Made by a program: the position numbers and the translations under genes. This document shows positions 17,531 through 25,499 of a stretch of 64,000 nucleotides of DNA, one piece after another. Each line of letters opens with the position of its first letter. The stretch's first letter is position 1. The notes beneath the pieces were generated by a model. That model worked only from the letters and a program-made list of their open reading frames with translations. It was not told where the DNA came from and ran no database searches. This DNA comes from Streptomyces flavidovirens DSM 40150 (lineage in GTDB: Bacteria > Actinomycetota > Actinomycetes > Streptomycetales > Streptomycetaceae). Location: assembly GCF_000429085.1 (NCBI RefSeq), contig NZ_AUBE01000001.1, positions 310,001 to 374,000 on the forward strand, written 5' to 3'.

Positions 17531-17645
17531 ACCGCCGCACTCGTACCAGCCCTGACCAGGCACGCGACAAGTCGTGACGGGTCGTCCCCGCCCTCAGTGC
17601 CACCTCAGCCACACCCCGCACGCTGCACTCCTGGAGTATTTCCCT

Positions 17646-18413
17646 TTGTCTTCCCCCACCATCGCCGCGGCACCATCTGCCCCGCTGCCGCTGGCCACCG
17701 TGATCCGCACGGGTGTGTCGCTACTGGCCGTGGCCGCCTTCGCACTGTCCTACGACGCCCTGCGGCAGATGGCCGCCGCCAGCCACATCCACCGGGCGCT
17801 CACCTATGCCTTCCCGCTCGTCATTGACGGGTTCATCGCCATCGGGATCGGCGCCCTGCTCATCCTGCGGACCGCACCCCTGTCCGCCCGCCTCTACGTC
17901 TCCGCCCTGGTCGGCGTCGCCACCGCCACAAGCATCTGGGCCAACGTCCTGCACGCCGTTCGCCTCAACCAGCAGACCCGCCACACCAGCCTCGCCCTCG
18001 ACGACATCACCGTCGGAGTCATCTCCGCCATCGCCCCACTCGCCCTGGCGGGAGCCGTCCACTTCTACCTCCTCGTCGCCCGACGACCCACAGCCACCGA
18101 CCGCCACAACAGCGACGACCGCCACGAACCCGCCGCGGAACACACCGTCGGTGAGCTCGCGCCACCACACACCACGGACACGGATGTGCCGCAGCAGCCT
18201 GGTAAGTCAGGAGGCAAGCAGTCGAGCGTTTCCCTGGAGCAGGCCGTGGCCATTGGCCGCACGGCTCCCCTCGGACGAGGCGACAGCGTTTCCCGCCGCA
18301 ACGTCGAGAAAGCGATCCGGGACAACGGATTCGGCATGTCACGCGCCCGCCTGGACAAGGTCAAGGACCTGCTGCAGGCCGAACTCGACGCCGTCACCAC
18401 AAGCACCGACTGA
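17646..18413 (+). CDS. DUF2637 membrane protein (plasmid-spread Spd-like)
   Basis: A 255-residue protein with four membrane helices in residues 10-145 (LATVIRTGVSLLAVAAFALS, AFPLVIDGFIAIGIGALLIL and two more) and a cytoplasmic tail of about 110 residues that ends in a helix-turn-helix-like segment (SVSRRNVEKAIRDNGFGMSR). DUF2637 proteins accompany transfer and spread genes in actinomycete plasmids and integrated elements. The start is TTG at 17646 with GGAG 8 nt upstream. It lies 150 bp after the DUF3631 gene, across the palindrome region. Confidence 0.78.
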   Translation: MSSPTIAAAPSAPLPLATVIRTGVSLLAVAAFALSYDALRQMAAASHIHRALTYAFPLVIDGFIAIGIGALLILRTAPLSARLYVSALVGVATATSIWANVLHAVRLNQQTRHTSLALDDITVGVISAIAPLALAGAVHFYLLVARRPTATDRHNSDDRHEPAAEHTVGELAPPHTTDTDVPQQPGKSGGKQSSVSLEQAVAIGRTAPLGRGDSVSRRNVEKAIRDNGFGMSRARLDKVKDLLQAELDAVTTSTD

Positions 18414-18508
18414 ACCTCGCACCCCACGTCACCCCAGCCCGTTCCTCCCGTTAATCAGCACGGGGGGAACGGGCCCTCTCCCTCCACCACCGCTTGCAGG
18501 AGCCCCCC

Positions 18509-19162
18509 ATGCACGGCCTCGACCGCGAACCCTCGTCAGCGCAGCAGCAGATGACCGCCACCCCGGCACCAGGCGGAGCAAGGTATGGCGTTGGACCGTC
18601 CATGGGCCGGTCCAACGCAGATGCCTCCGCCCCGGGGGTGGCGGAGCAGCTCGGGCGCCAGGGGACGCCCGACCGGAACAAGCCCGTCGACATCGCCACC
18701 CGTACCGTGCTGCCGCAGCGCGCCGCCGAAGCCGCCGCACTGCACCGAGTCGCCCGCCGTCGTCAGCGCAAAGAGACCCAGCGCAAAGAACGCGTCGACG
18801 TCCGCTACAGCACTGACGAGAAGACAGAGATCCTCACCGTGTCCCGGTCGCTGAACATCGCCGCCGCCCACTACGTCGGCGCTGTCGTCATGGCCCACGT
18901 CCACGGAGACCTCGCGCTGCCCGGCCAGCGCACCCAGCTCGACGACTACATCGACGAACTCACAGCCCTCCGCGGTGAGGTCGCCAAGATCGGCCACAAC
19001 ATCAACCAGATCGCCAAGAAGCTCAACTCCGGCGACCGTCCACACCATGGGGACACCGCGCTCCTCGACCGTGCGGAACGCTTTCTCGACACAGTCGGCA
19101 CCACCGTCCGCCACATCGCAGCCGCCACCAACCAGGCCGCCGCCACAAAGAGGCCACGGTGA
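18509..19162 (+). CDS. MobC-like relaxosome accessory protein
   Basis: A 217-residue protein. The first 90 residues are variable, and the rest is a ribbon-helix-helix/MobC type region (VDVRYSTDEKTEILTVSRSL, then DELTALRGEVAKIGHNINQI AKKLN). This GHNINQIAKKLN signature is typical of MobC relaxosome proteins that assist nicking at oriT. AGGAG lies 6 nt before the ATG. The stop overlaps the relaxase GTG (GTGA), so the two are made together. Inverted repeats lie in the 5' coding part. Confidence 0.82.
   Translation: MHGLDREPSSAQQQMTATPAPGGARYGVGPSMGRSNADASAPGVAEQLGRQGTPDRNKPVDIATRTVLPQRAAEAAALHRVARRRQRKETQRKERVDVRYSTDEKTEILTVSRSLNIAAAHYVGAVVMAHVHGDLALPGQRTQLDDYIDELTALRGEVAKIGHNINQIAKKLNSGDRPHHGDTALLDRAERFLDTVGTTVRHIAAATNQAAATKRPR
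18588..18618. repeat. 11-bp inverted repeat in the 5' part of the mobC-like gene
   Basis: GCGTTGGACCG (18588-18598) and CGGTCCAACGC (18608-18618) are perfect complements with a 9-nt spacer. A 7-bp pair, CTCCGCC/GGCGGAG, follows within 40 bp. A nick region often lies near mob genes, so this is a candidate part of oriT, or a regulatory hairpin. Confidence 0.5.
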
Positions 19163-20859
19163 TCGCAAAGATCAGCAGCGGCAAGAGCACCGCCGGCCTC
19201 ATCCGCTACCTCTACGGCCCCGGCCGGGCCAACGAACACACCGACCCGCACCTCGTCGCCTCCTGGGACGGCTTCGCGCCCGACCCCGGCCGCACCGACG
19301 ACGTCGCTGCCACGAAGAAACTCCTCGTGGCCGACCTCGACCTACGCGTCCAGCAGGCCAGGCGACTCGGCCGGGCCCCGAAGCAGCACGTGTGGCACTG
19401 CTCCGTCCGCGCAGCACCCGGCGACCGCATCCTCGACGACGCCGAATGGGCGGACATCGCCCGCCGTGTCGTCACAGCAACCGGCATCGCACCGACAGAC
19501 GATCCGGACGGCTGCCGATGGGTCGCCGTCCGGCATGCCAACGACCACATCCACATCGCCGCCACCAAGATCCGAGGCGACCTGCGCACCGCACGCCACT
19601 GGAACGACTACCTCACCGCTGACCGCGAACTCGCAGCCATCGAGAAGGAATACGGCCTCTTCCAAGTCGTACGCGGAGACCGCACCGCCGCGAAACGGCC
19701 CACCCGCGCCGAGCAGGAGAAGGCCCACCGCACCGGCCAAGACAAGCCCGCCCGCGTACGCCTGCGCACCCTCGTCCGCACAGCAGCGGCTGCCGCCACC
19801 AACACCGAGGAGTTCCTCGGTCTACTCACCCGCACCAACGGCGTCCTCGTCGAGGTCCTGCACTTTCCCTCCGGAGAACCACGCGGCTACAAAGTCGCCC
19901 TGAAAGACGACACGAACACCGAAGGAGAACCGGTGTGGTTCTCCGGCTCCACGCTGTCACCGGATCTCTCCCTCCCCAAGATCCAGAGCCGTCTCGCCGC
20001 AGCAGGTATCCCTGCAGGCAATCCCAACGGGCATCTACGGCCGCATCCGTGGTACCAAGCCACCGCAGCCACAGAGCGCATCCCCCACCACCTCGGCCGA
20101 CCGGACGCCGAAGCCGCCCAGGCCCACCTGGCCGCCCTCGGCGAAGCACTCGACGCCGTAGCCCTCACCGCACCGCCGGACATCCGTACCGAACTCCGTG
20201 CGGCGGCCTCTGCCTTCGAACGGGCAACCCGTTCACGTATCCATGCAGAACACCACCACGCCCGCGCCCTGCGCGGGGCAGTGAAGGCCATGCTCCGCGA
20301 GCCCTCACCCAAGGACGGAGCCCTCCTGGCGATGTTCCTCGATGCCGCGCTCCTCGCCGTCATCGCCGCCGCCCGCTGGCACGACCAACGACAGCACAAC
20401 CAGCAGACCGCAGCCGCCCACCAGACTCTGCTCCACCTCCAGACCGCCTCCGAGCGAACAACATCCGGGCACCTGCTTGCCGCCGGCCAGCATCGACCGC
20501 CTCAGAAGGTCGCAGTCCGGTACGCCCAGCTCATCCGCCAGACCACCCCCGCACACGCCGACCACATCCTCGCCGACCCCGCCACCGATGCGCTGACCAC
20601 CGCATTGGCCGCCGCGGAGACCGCAGGCCACGATCCCGGACGCCTGTTGCAGCAGGTGGCAGACGAACGCGCCCTCGACGACGCCCGCTCCCCAGCACGC
20701 ACACTGGCCTGGCGCGTACAACGGCTCTCGCAGAGGCCCGCTCCAAGCCGGCAAGCTCAGGCGGCACAGGCACGCAGCACCGTCCTACGCCCCGTAACTC
20801 TCCCGCAGCCTGCGACACCGGCCACACCCACCGCTACCTCTCGGCCTCGGCGGAGGTGA
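19159..20859 (+). CDS. Relaxase / mobilization nuclease (MOB family)
   Basis: A 566-residue relaxase. The N-terminal nuclease domain (about 1-170) has the metal-binding histidines in RHANDHIHIAATKIRG (His126, His130, His132) and candidate nucleophile tyrosines in IRYLYGPGR (Tyr17, Tyr19). The C-terminal two thirds are helical and include a hydrophobic segment near 395 (LLAMFLDAALLAVIAAA), possibly a membrane contact. It would nick at oriT and lead the strand into the recipient. The GTG start overlaps the mobC-like stop (GTGA). A relaxase is unusual for pSAM2-type elements, which move double-stranded DNA with TraB. Confidence 0.88.
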   Translation: MIAKISSGKSTAGLIRYLYGPGRANEHTDPHLVASWDGFAPDPGRTDDVAATKKLLVADLDLRVQQARRLGRAPKQHVWHCSVRAAPGDRILDDAEWADIARRVVTATGIAPTDDPDGCRWVAVRHANDHIHIAATKIRGDLRTARHWNDYLTADRELAAIEKEYGLFQVVRGDRTAAKRPTRAEQEKAHRTGQDKPARVRLRTLVRTAAAAATNTEEFLGLLTRTNGVLVEVLHFPSGEPRGYKVALKDDTNTEGEPVWFSGSTLSPDLSLPKIQSRLAAAGIPAGNPNGHLRPHPWYQATAATERIPHHLGRPDAEAAQAHLAALGEALDAVALTAPPDIRTELRAAASAFERATRSRIHAEHHHARALRGAVKAMLREPSPKDGALLAMFLDAALLAVIAAARWHDQRQHNQQTAAAHQTLLHLQTASERTTSGHLLAAGQHRPPQKVAVRYAQLIRQTTPAHADHILADPATDALTTALAAAETAGHDPGRLLQQVADERALDDARSPARTLAWRVQRLSQRPAPSRQAQAAQARSTVLRPVTLPQPATPATPTATSRPRRR

Positions 20860-20894
20860 TCAACCCTGGGCGGGCACTTTCAGCGGGAGCGGGG

Positions 20895-21737
20895 TCAAGT
20901 GGTTCTTCCCGACCGGAGCTGAGAGAGGACCTGCGCAACCGGCAAGTCGTACTGGTCCTTGTCCTGCTCCCAGAACGAAAGGGCCCGAGCCGTAGCCTCG
21001 GCCATGTCGGCGGGCAGGTCGGCCGCCCGGAGAGTATCGGCGACCTCTTCCATCTCGGGCGCCCAGCGCCAGGCCCTGGCAGCCACGCTCGGCAGGTACC
21101 CCGGATCGGAGAGGATCGCAGAGACCATGATCTCGGCTTCAGCTGTGAGCTGGTCGCCGACCCCATGGGCGTGTGCGAGCGCATGGGAGACCCCTGCGAG
21201 AGTACGAGCGGCCTTCTGGTAACTGGCGAAGGCCATCTTCAGGGCGGAAGCGGAACCGATGGTCTCGCCTGCCCGGCGCACGTCCAGCGAAGAGTTCGCG
21301 AACAGCGGCTCCACCAGGTCGACGGCGGGGCCGGCCCCTGCTAGATAAAGCCGTGCCGTACGCCCTTCACCTGGCGGCGGACCGAAGACGGCGCCGTCGA
21401 CGACCTCGGAGCCGGGGCGGATCTCCTCCGCTATGCGCTGCACACGCTGGGGACTGATGGCATTGACATCGACGTACGCCCCAGCGAAGGCGTGCGCAGC
21501 CACGGCCGCTGCCACGTCCTCCGCCGCCTGCGGTGGGGAGACCGAGAGAACGACCGCGCTATGGGACAGCGCTTCCGCGAGCGAACCGCAAGCTGTGGCG
21601 CGGACCTCCCTCGCGCGGCGCCGCGTGCTCTCACTGCGTTCCTTGGGCACCCACAGCACCTCATGGCCGCCGGCGACAAGCTCGGCGGTGATCGCCGCGC
21701 CCATGGACCCCGGGTGCAAGACGGTCACGACGGTCAC
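20895..21737 (-). CDS. NAD(P)-dependent 6PGDH-like oxidoreductase (DUF1932)
   Basis: A 280-residue beta-hydroxyacid dehydrogenase-like protein. It starts VTVVTVLHPGSMGAAITAEL (Rossmann GxxG variant HPGSMG), has YVDVNAISPQRVQRIA and VDGAVFGPPP in the substrate loop, and the C-terminal helical part fits the DUF1932 (6PGDH C-terminal-like) group. GGAGG lies 6 nt before the GTG at 21737. The substrate is unknown. It is convergent with the relaxase and divergent from the large XRE regulator across a 300-bp gap. It is metabolic cargo rather than a mobility gene. Confidence 0.78.
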   Translation of the reverse strand: MTVVTVLHPGSMGAAITAELVAGGHEVLWVPKERSESTRRRAREVRATACGSLAEALSHSAVVLSVSPPQAAEDVAAAVAAHAFAGAYVDVNAISPQRVQRIAEEIRPGSEVVDGAVFGPPPGEGRTARLYLAGAGPAVDLVEPLFANSSLDVRRAGETIGSASALKMAFASYQKAARTLAGVSHALAHAHGVGDQLTAEAEIMVSAILSDPGYLPSVAARAWRWAPEMEEVADTLRAADLPADMAEATARALSFWEQDKDQYDLPVAQVLSQLRSGRTT

Positions 21738-22036
21738 TGGCTGCCTCCGGCGAAAATGCGACGTGGTGTGTTCCTCATCAACATGATCCGCTGCCGTAGA
21801 GCAGCAACGGCGGAGGACTCGGCACCTGGCTCGGACGGGCCGATCGCCGATAAGGCAAAGTTTCCCCCTTCCTCGTGTTGGCCCTTCATGGCGAGACAGG
21901 GAACACGGCTGTGGCACTCCTGTCCCGGCAGCTCGTCTCACGCGCAAGCCGCGTCATGGGTACCGTGCTGGAGACCAACTCTGTACGGACAGACCGGCGA
22001 TCGCGCCGGATCGTCCGGCGGCCGGGAGGTGTCCTG
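21738..22036. other. Divergent intergenic region without a gene
   Basis: About 300 bp between the dehydrogenase and the XRE/helical-repeat regulator. Frames here have poor codon use. It should hold promoters for both genes. I see no strong inverted repeat. Confidence 0.5.
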
Positions 22037-23266
22037 ATGCTGGAGGAAGCCGAGGAGATCGGCAAGCGCGTCCGCAGGGCGAGGCTGCGGTTGGGTATGC
22101 CGCAGGCCGACCTGGCGATGGCCCTGGGGAAGTCGCAGGGCTGGGTGTCGAAGATGGAACGTGGCCTGATCGAGCTGGACCGGGTCGGGCTGCTCAACCA
22201 GGTGGCCGCAGAGTTGCACGTCCATCCGAACGACCTGATCGGGCGCCCGTACAGCAGCTCCCCCGCCGACAACCAGTGGCAGGTTGCCGCCTCATCGATC
22301 CTGCGCGAGCTGCGCCGCTACGACCTCGTCCCCGTCTTCGACGGGGCACCGCGGCCGGCATCACAGCTGTGGCGTGAGGTGACCCGGCTGCACCGTCTGC
22401 GGGACACCGCTTCCAACGTGGCGATTCTCCGGGTTCTCCCGGACCTGTTCCGCGAGGCGCGTGCCCTGGCGGAGGAGTCGGAGGGACACGAGCGGGAGGA
22501 GGCGTATGCCATCTACGCCGTGTGCTGCAAGTTCGCACACACCGCCGCCCACTCCCTCGGGCACCCCGAACTGGTCGCCATGGCCTGCGAGCGGGCCGCA
22601 TGGTCAGCCAGGTTGTCGGGAGATCCCGTGCTGCCCGCCGTCGCCGACTGGATGAGGGTCTGGGACATGTGGGCAACGGCTGACTGGACCGACGCTCTGA
22701 CGCTCTCGGACAAGGCGATCACCTCAGTGGAGCAGGAGTACGACCGTGGCGAGCCGCTGGCCGTGCGGGCCTGGGGCACGCTGCAGCTGCGGGCTGCGGT
22801 CTCTGCCGCCCGAGCCGGCCGCGCCTCGGAGGCCGAGGACCGGATCGGACACGCGAAGGCTGCTGCCGAGCGCATGGATGCGTATGTCGGGGCACCGGTG
22901 TACGACCGGCATTCGCTGACGTTCTCCGCCGGGAACGTGCAGATCCACGCGATCAGCGTGGCCCTGGAAATGGGCGAGCAGGGCAAGGCGCTGGAGATAA
23001 ACCGGCGTACCAGCCCAGTACTGGTCGGGTCACTGCCCAACTCCCGGCAGGGACACCACCACATGGACGTCGCGCGCGCCTGGCTGTGGGACGGGAACCG
23101 GGGAAGGGCCCTGGCAGAGTTGGAAACGGCCGAGCGGATCGCGCCCCAGCTCGTACGGAACCACCCCATCGCCCGTTCGACGCTTCGCAGCATCGTCTAC
23201 GCGGAACGAGCAGTCACGCGGGAGAAGCTGCGGCGCATGTCCGACCGCTTTCACCTGGACGGATAG
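22037..23266 (+). CDS. XRE-family regulator with C-terminal helical repeats
   Basis: A 409-residue protein. The N-terminal helix-turn-helix (about 5-65) reads IGKRVRRARLRLGMPQADLA, then GKSQGWVSKMERGLIELDRV. The remaining 330 residues are all-helical, TPR-like (for example RAWGTLQLRAAVSAARAGRA and ALEINRRTSPVLVG). Many streptomycete regulators of this build respond to a small ligand or peptide. GGAGG lies 7 nt before the ATG. It heads a plus-strand run through the MazG-like gene and is a good candidate for its regulator. Confidence 0.8.
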   Translation: MLEEAEEIGKRVRRARLRLGMPQADLAMALGKSQGWVSKMERGLIELDRVGLLNQVAAELHVHPNDLIGRPYSSSPADNQWQVAASSILRELRRYDLVPVFDGAPRPASQLWREVTRLHRLRDTASNVAILRVLPDLFREARALAEESEGHEREEAYAIYAVCCKFAHTAAHSLGHPELVAMACERAAWSARLSGDPVLPAVADWMRVWDMWATADWTDALTLSDKAITSVEQEYDRGEPLAVRAWGTLQLRAAVSAARAGRASEAEDRIGHAKAAAERMDAYVGAPVYDRHSLTFSAGNVQIHAISVALEMGEQGKALEINRRTSPVLVGSLPNSRQGHHHMDVARAWLWDGNRGRALAELETAERIAPQLVRNHPIARSTLRSIVYAERAVTREKLRRMSDRFHLDG

Positions 23267-23321
23267 GGGTCGTATTCCTCCGGCTCATATTCGAGGGTTG
23301 CCCTGTCCCTAACTTCAGGGC

Positions 23322-23768
23322 ATGACGCGACGACGTTCTCCCCACCTTCCCTCGCAGGGAGCCGGGTTAGGTACCGCAGCTCCCTTCGTTCCCCGGCTTG
23401 GCGACCTCGCCGCCGACAGCGCCCGCGAGGACCGTGTGGGGGTCGTGGTCGCCCTCCCTGGTGAGGGCTCCGCCACGACCTACCACCTGCGCCCGCCCGG
23501 AGGCGGGACCCAGTGGTCCGCGCCCGCCGACGGGACGACGCTCAGGCCCGTGCCGGTGAAGGCCACCCACTCCACGCTGCTGGCCGGCCGGGACGCGGTC
23601 TACGACCCGAGGGCCCGGCAAGGGTCGGTTCCCGTCGAGTTCCACTTCGATGACGGCTCGACCCTCGACAGCGTGCTCATCCTCACCTCTGCTGAGCTGG
23701 AGCGGTTGCACGCGCAGACCAGCCGCCTCCTTGACGCCCACGAACGCGCCCTCGGCGGCACCTCGTGA
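23322..23768 (+). CDS. Hypothetical protein
   Basis: A 148-residue protein with a beta-rich centre (VGVVVALPGEGSATTYHLRP, then GSVPVEFHFDDGSTLDSVLI) and a C-terminal helix ending in SRLLDAHERALG. I do not recognise the family. Codon use is typical of the host. There is little ribosome site before the ATG, so it may be leaderless or start elsewhere. The next small gene overlaps its stop (GTGA). It lies between the XRE regulator and the Sir2-like gene and probably belongs to that cargo module. Confidence 0.6.
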   Translation: MTRRRSPHLPSQGAGLGTAAPFVPRLGDLAADSAREDRVGVVVALPGEGSATTYHLRPPGGGTQWSAPADGTTLRPVPVKATHSTLLAGRDAVYDPRARQGSVPVEFHFDDGSTLDSVLILTSAELERLHAQTSRLLDAHERALGGTS

Positions 23769-23977
23769 CCGGGGCTCGGCGCCGCCATGCCCGAAACGCC
23801 GCGTCCAGAACCGCACGGTCCGACCACGGAGGCCGAATCGCGCTCACGTTCCTGGCTGTCGCCGGCCTGGTCGGCCCGGCCTGGGCACTGCGTGAGCACG
23901 CTGGCCCTCTCCTCGAAGGCGCTGGCCACCGGCCCTCCGCCGTCGCACCGGACGCGAGCCTGCCCTCCGACCGCTGA
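23765..23977 (+). CDS. Small single-pass membrane protein
   Basis: A 70-residue protein with a very basic N-terminus (ARRRHARNAASRTARSDHGGR) and one membrane helix (IALTFLAVAGLVGPAWAL), followed by a short polar tail. The GTG start overlaps the preceding stop in a GTGA arrangement, which suggests coupled synthesis. The role is unknown. Reality rests on the overlap and the clean helix, as no strong ribosome site is seen. Confidence 0.45.
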   Translation: MTGARRRHARNAASRTARSDHGGRIALTFLAVAGLVGPAWALREHAGPLLEGAGHRPSAVAPDASLPSDR

Positions 23978-24159
23978 GGCCGCTCCCGGCACCGAGGCCG
24001 TCTGCCCGCGCTCGACCGCCGGAGCCTCCCACGCTGCTCTCTCGTCGAGCGGCGCTGAAGAACCGCCCCGCTCAGCGCGGCTTCGGCTGCCCGGAGCGGG
24101 ACGGCCTGCACCCCGTCAGCCATCTGGAACATCCACGCCTGATTCTCCAGGGAGGGATC

Positions 24160-25392
24160 GTGGACATCCCGTACATCGTCATCGACCAGCTCGTACCCGA
24201 CCAACAGCAAGTCTGGAACACGTACTTCGGCGACGCCGACCGACCCCGCTACATCGAGGAAGGCATCTGGCGCCGCACCCAGGAGAAGGCCACCGCCGGC
24301 CAGTCCGGCTGGGCGGCCTCCGACGACGCTCGACGGCGGATCATCCACTACCGCTACCGGTACGGCTTGGTGCCCACCACAGCTGCGCCAGCCATCGGCT
24401 TGACCGACCTGTACCTCTATCACTCCGCGTCCGCCCCGGCCGACGAGATCGCCGCGCACCACGACGCCCTGTGGGATTCGCTCGCCACCGGCGGCTGGAA
24501 GGAGGCTCCCGGTGGATTCTTATGGACACGGCGGGATCTGAAGTGCCGGATCACCGAGCACGACATCCACCCCCAGGACGCCGCTGTGGGCCGCATCCTC
24601 CCAGTCGGCTACCGGAGCCTGGACGTGCAGATCGCCTCTGTGTCCTACGCAGCGCCGCCCGCTGTCCGGCAACTGCCGTGGAACGTGCTCTCCACCGGAA
24701 TCCGGTTCAAAGACCGCCCCGGCACGCCGACCCGCGTACCGGACCTGTCCGCACTCGCGGACCTGCGGCCGTTCCAGGTGGAGATCGGATGCGGTACGTC
24801 GGTCGAGGCGGGTATCCCGCCCCTGCACCGGCTCCACGAGATCTACCGGGTCACCGACCGCCAGGACCACGAGCCGCGGGAGCACCGCTTCACCCTCTCC
24901 CCGACAGCGGACACCCTCCTTCACGAGGTACTGACGGAACCGGAGGAGAAGACTGCGGAATTCGTGGAGATGTTCCGTGCCTGCTTCCTGGCCGAACCGA
25001 CTCCAGCCATGTGGGCACTGAAGGAGCTGAAGGACGCCGGGCACCTCGTCGGTCCGGTCATCACCAACAACTTCGACGTGCTCGCCGCGCGCGCCGGACT
25101 CGACGAGTGCTTCATGCGCCGCTACGACCAGGCCGTACCCGACGTCGAATGGGTCGACGGCGCCAAGGCCCTCCTCGTCGTCGGCCTGCACGCCGACCGA
25201 CGCAAGGTCCAGGCTCGCGCCCGCGCACGCGGCATGCAGATCGTCTACCTGGACCCGGAAGGCTTCTGGCACGACGGCCAGTTCATGCCGTACCCGCTGG
25301 AAGGGCCCCAGGACGGTGACCTGGTGTGCCGAGCAACCGCCGCTGAGGCGCTGCCCGCACTCGTCAATCTCCTGAAGCAGCGCGCTGGTTGA
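24160..25392 (+). CDS. Sir2-like NAD-binding-fold protein, divergent
   Basis: A 410-residue protein. The C-terminal half has Sir2-type signatures: EIGCGTSVEAGIPPLHRLHE (about 208-227, GAGxSxxSGIPxxR-like), VITNNFDVLAARAGL (about 300-314, TxNxDxLxxxAG-like) and LLVVGLHADRRKV (about 338). The His that follows in deacetylases (the LHG motif) is not seen. The N-terminal 200 residues look unrelated. SIR2-like proteins are NADases in several anti-phage systems, so NAD consumption or binding is a reasonable but unproved role. GGGAGG precedes the GTG start. It is followed by nucleotide-sugar dehydrogenase and MazG-like genes. Confidence 0.6.
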   Translation: MDIPYIVIDQLVPDQQQVWNTYFGDADRPRYIEEGIWRRTQEKATAGQSGWAASDDARRRIIHYRYRYGLVPTTAAPAIGLTDLYLYHSASAPADEIAAHHDALWDSLATGGWKEAPGGFLWTRRDLKCRITEHDIHPQDAAVGRILPVGYRSLDVQIASVSYAAPPAVRQLPWNVLSTGIRFKDRPGTPTRVPDLSALADLRPFQVEIGCGTSVEAGIPPLHRLHEIYRVTDRQDHEPREHRFTLSPTADTLLHEVLTEPEEKTAEFVEMFRACFLAEPTPAMWALKELKDAGHLVGPVITNNFDVLAARAGLDECFMRRYDQAVPDVEWVDGAKALLVVGLHADRRKVQARARARGMQIVYLDPEGFWHDGQFMPYPLEGPQDGDLVCRATAAEALPALVNLLKQRAG

Positions 25393-25499
25393 TTCACCTG
25401 CACGAAGAGGGCCGCGCCGGGTGGTGGCGCTAGCGTGACGCACCCGGCCGGCCCGGACTCCCCGGGCGGGCGAGAGGCAAGGAAAGGAGCGTCGACCCC

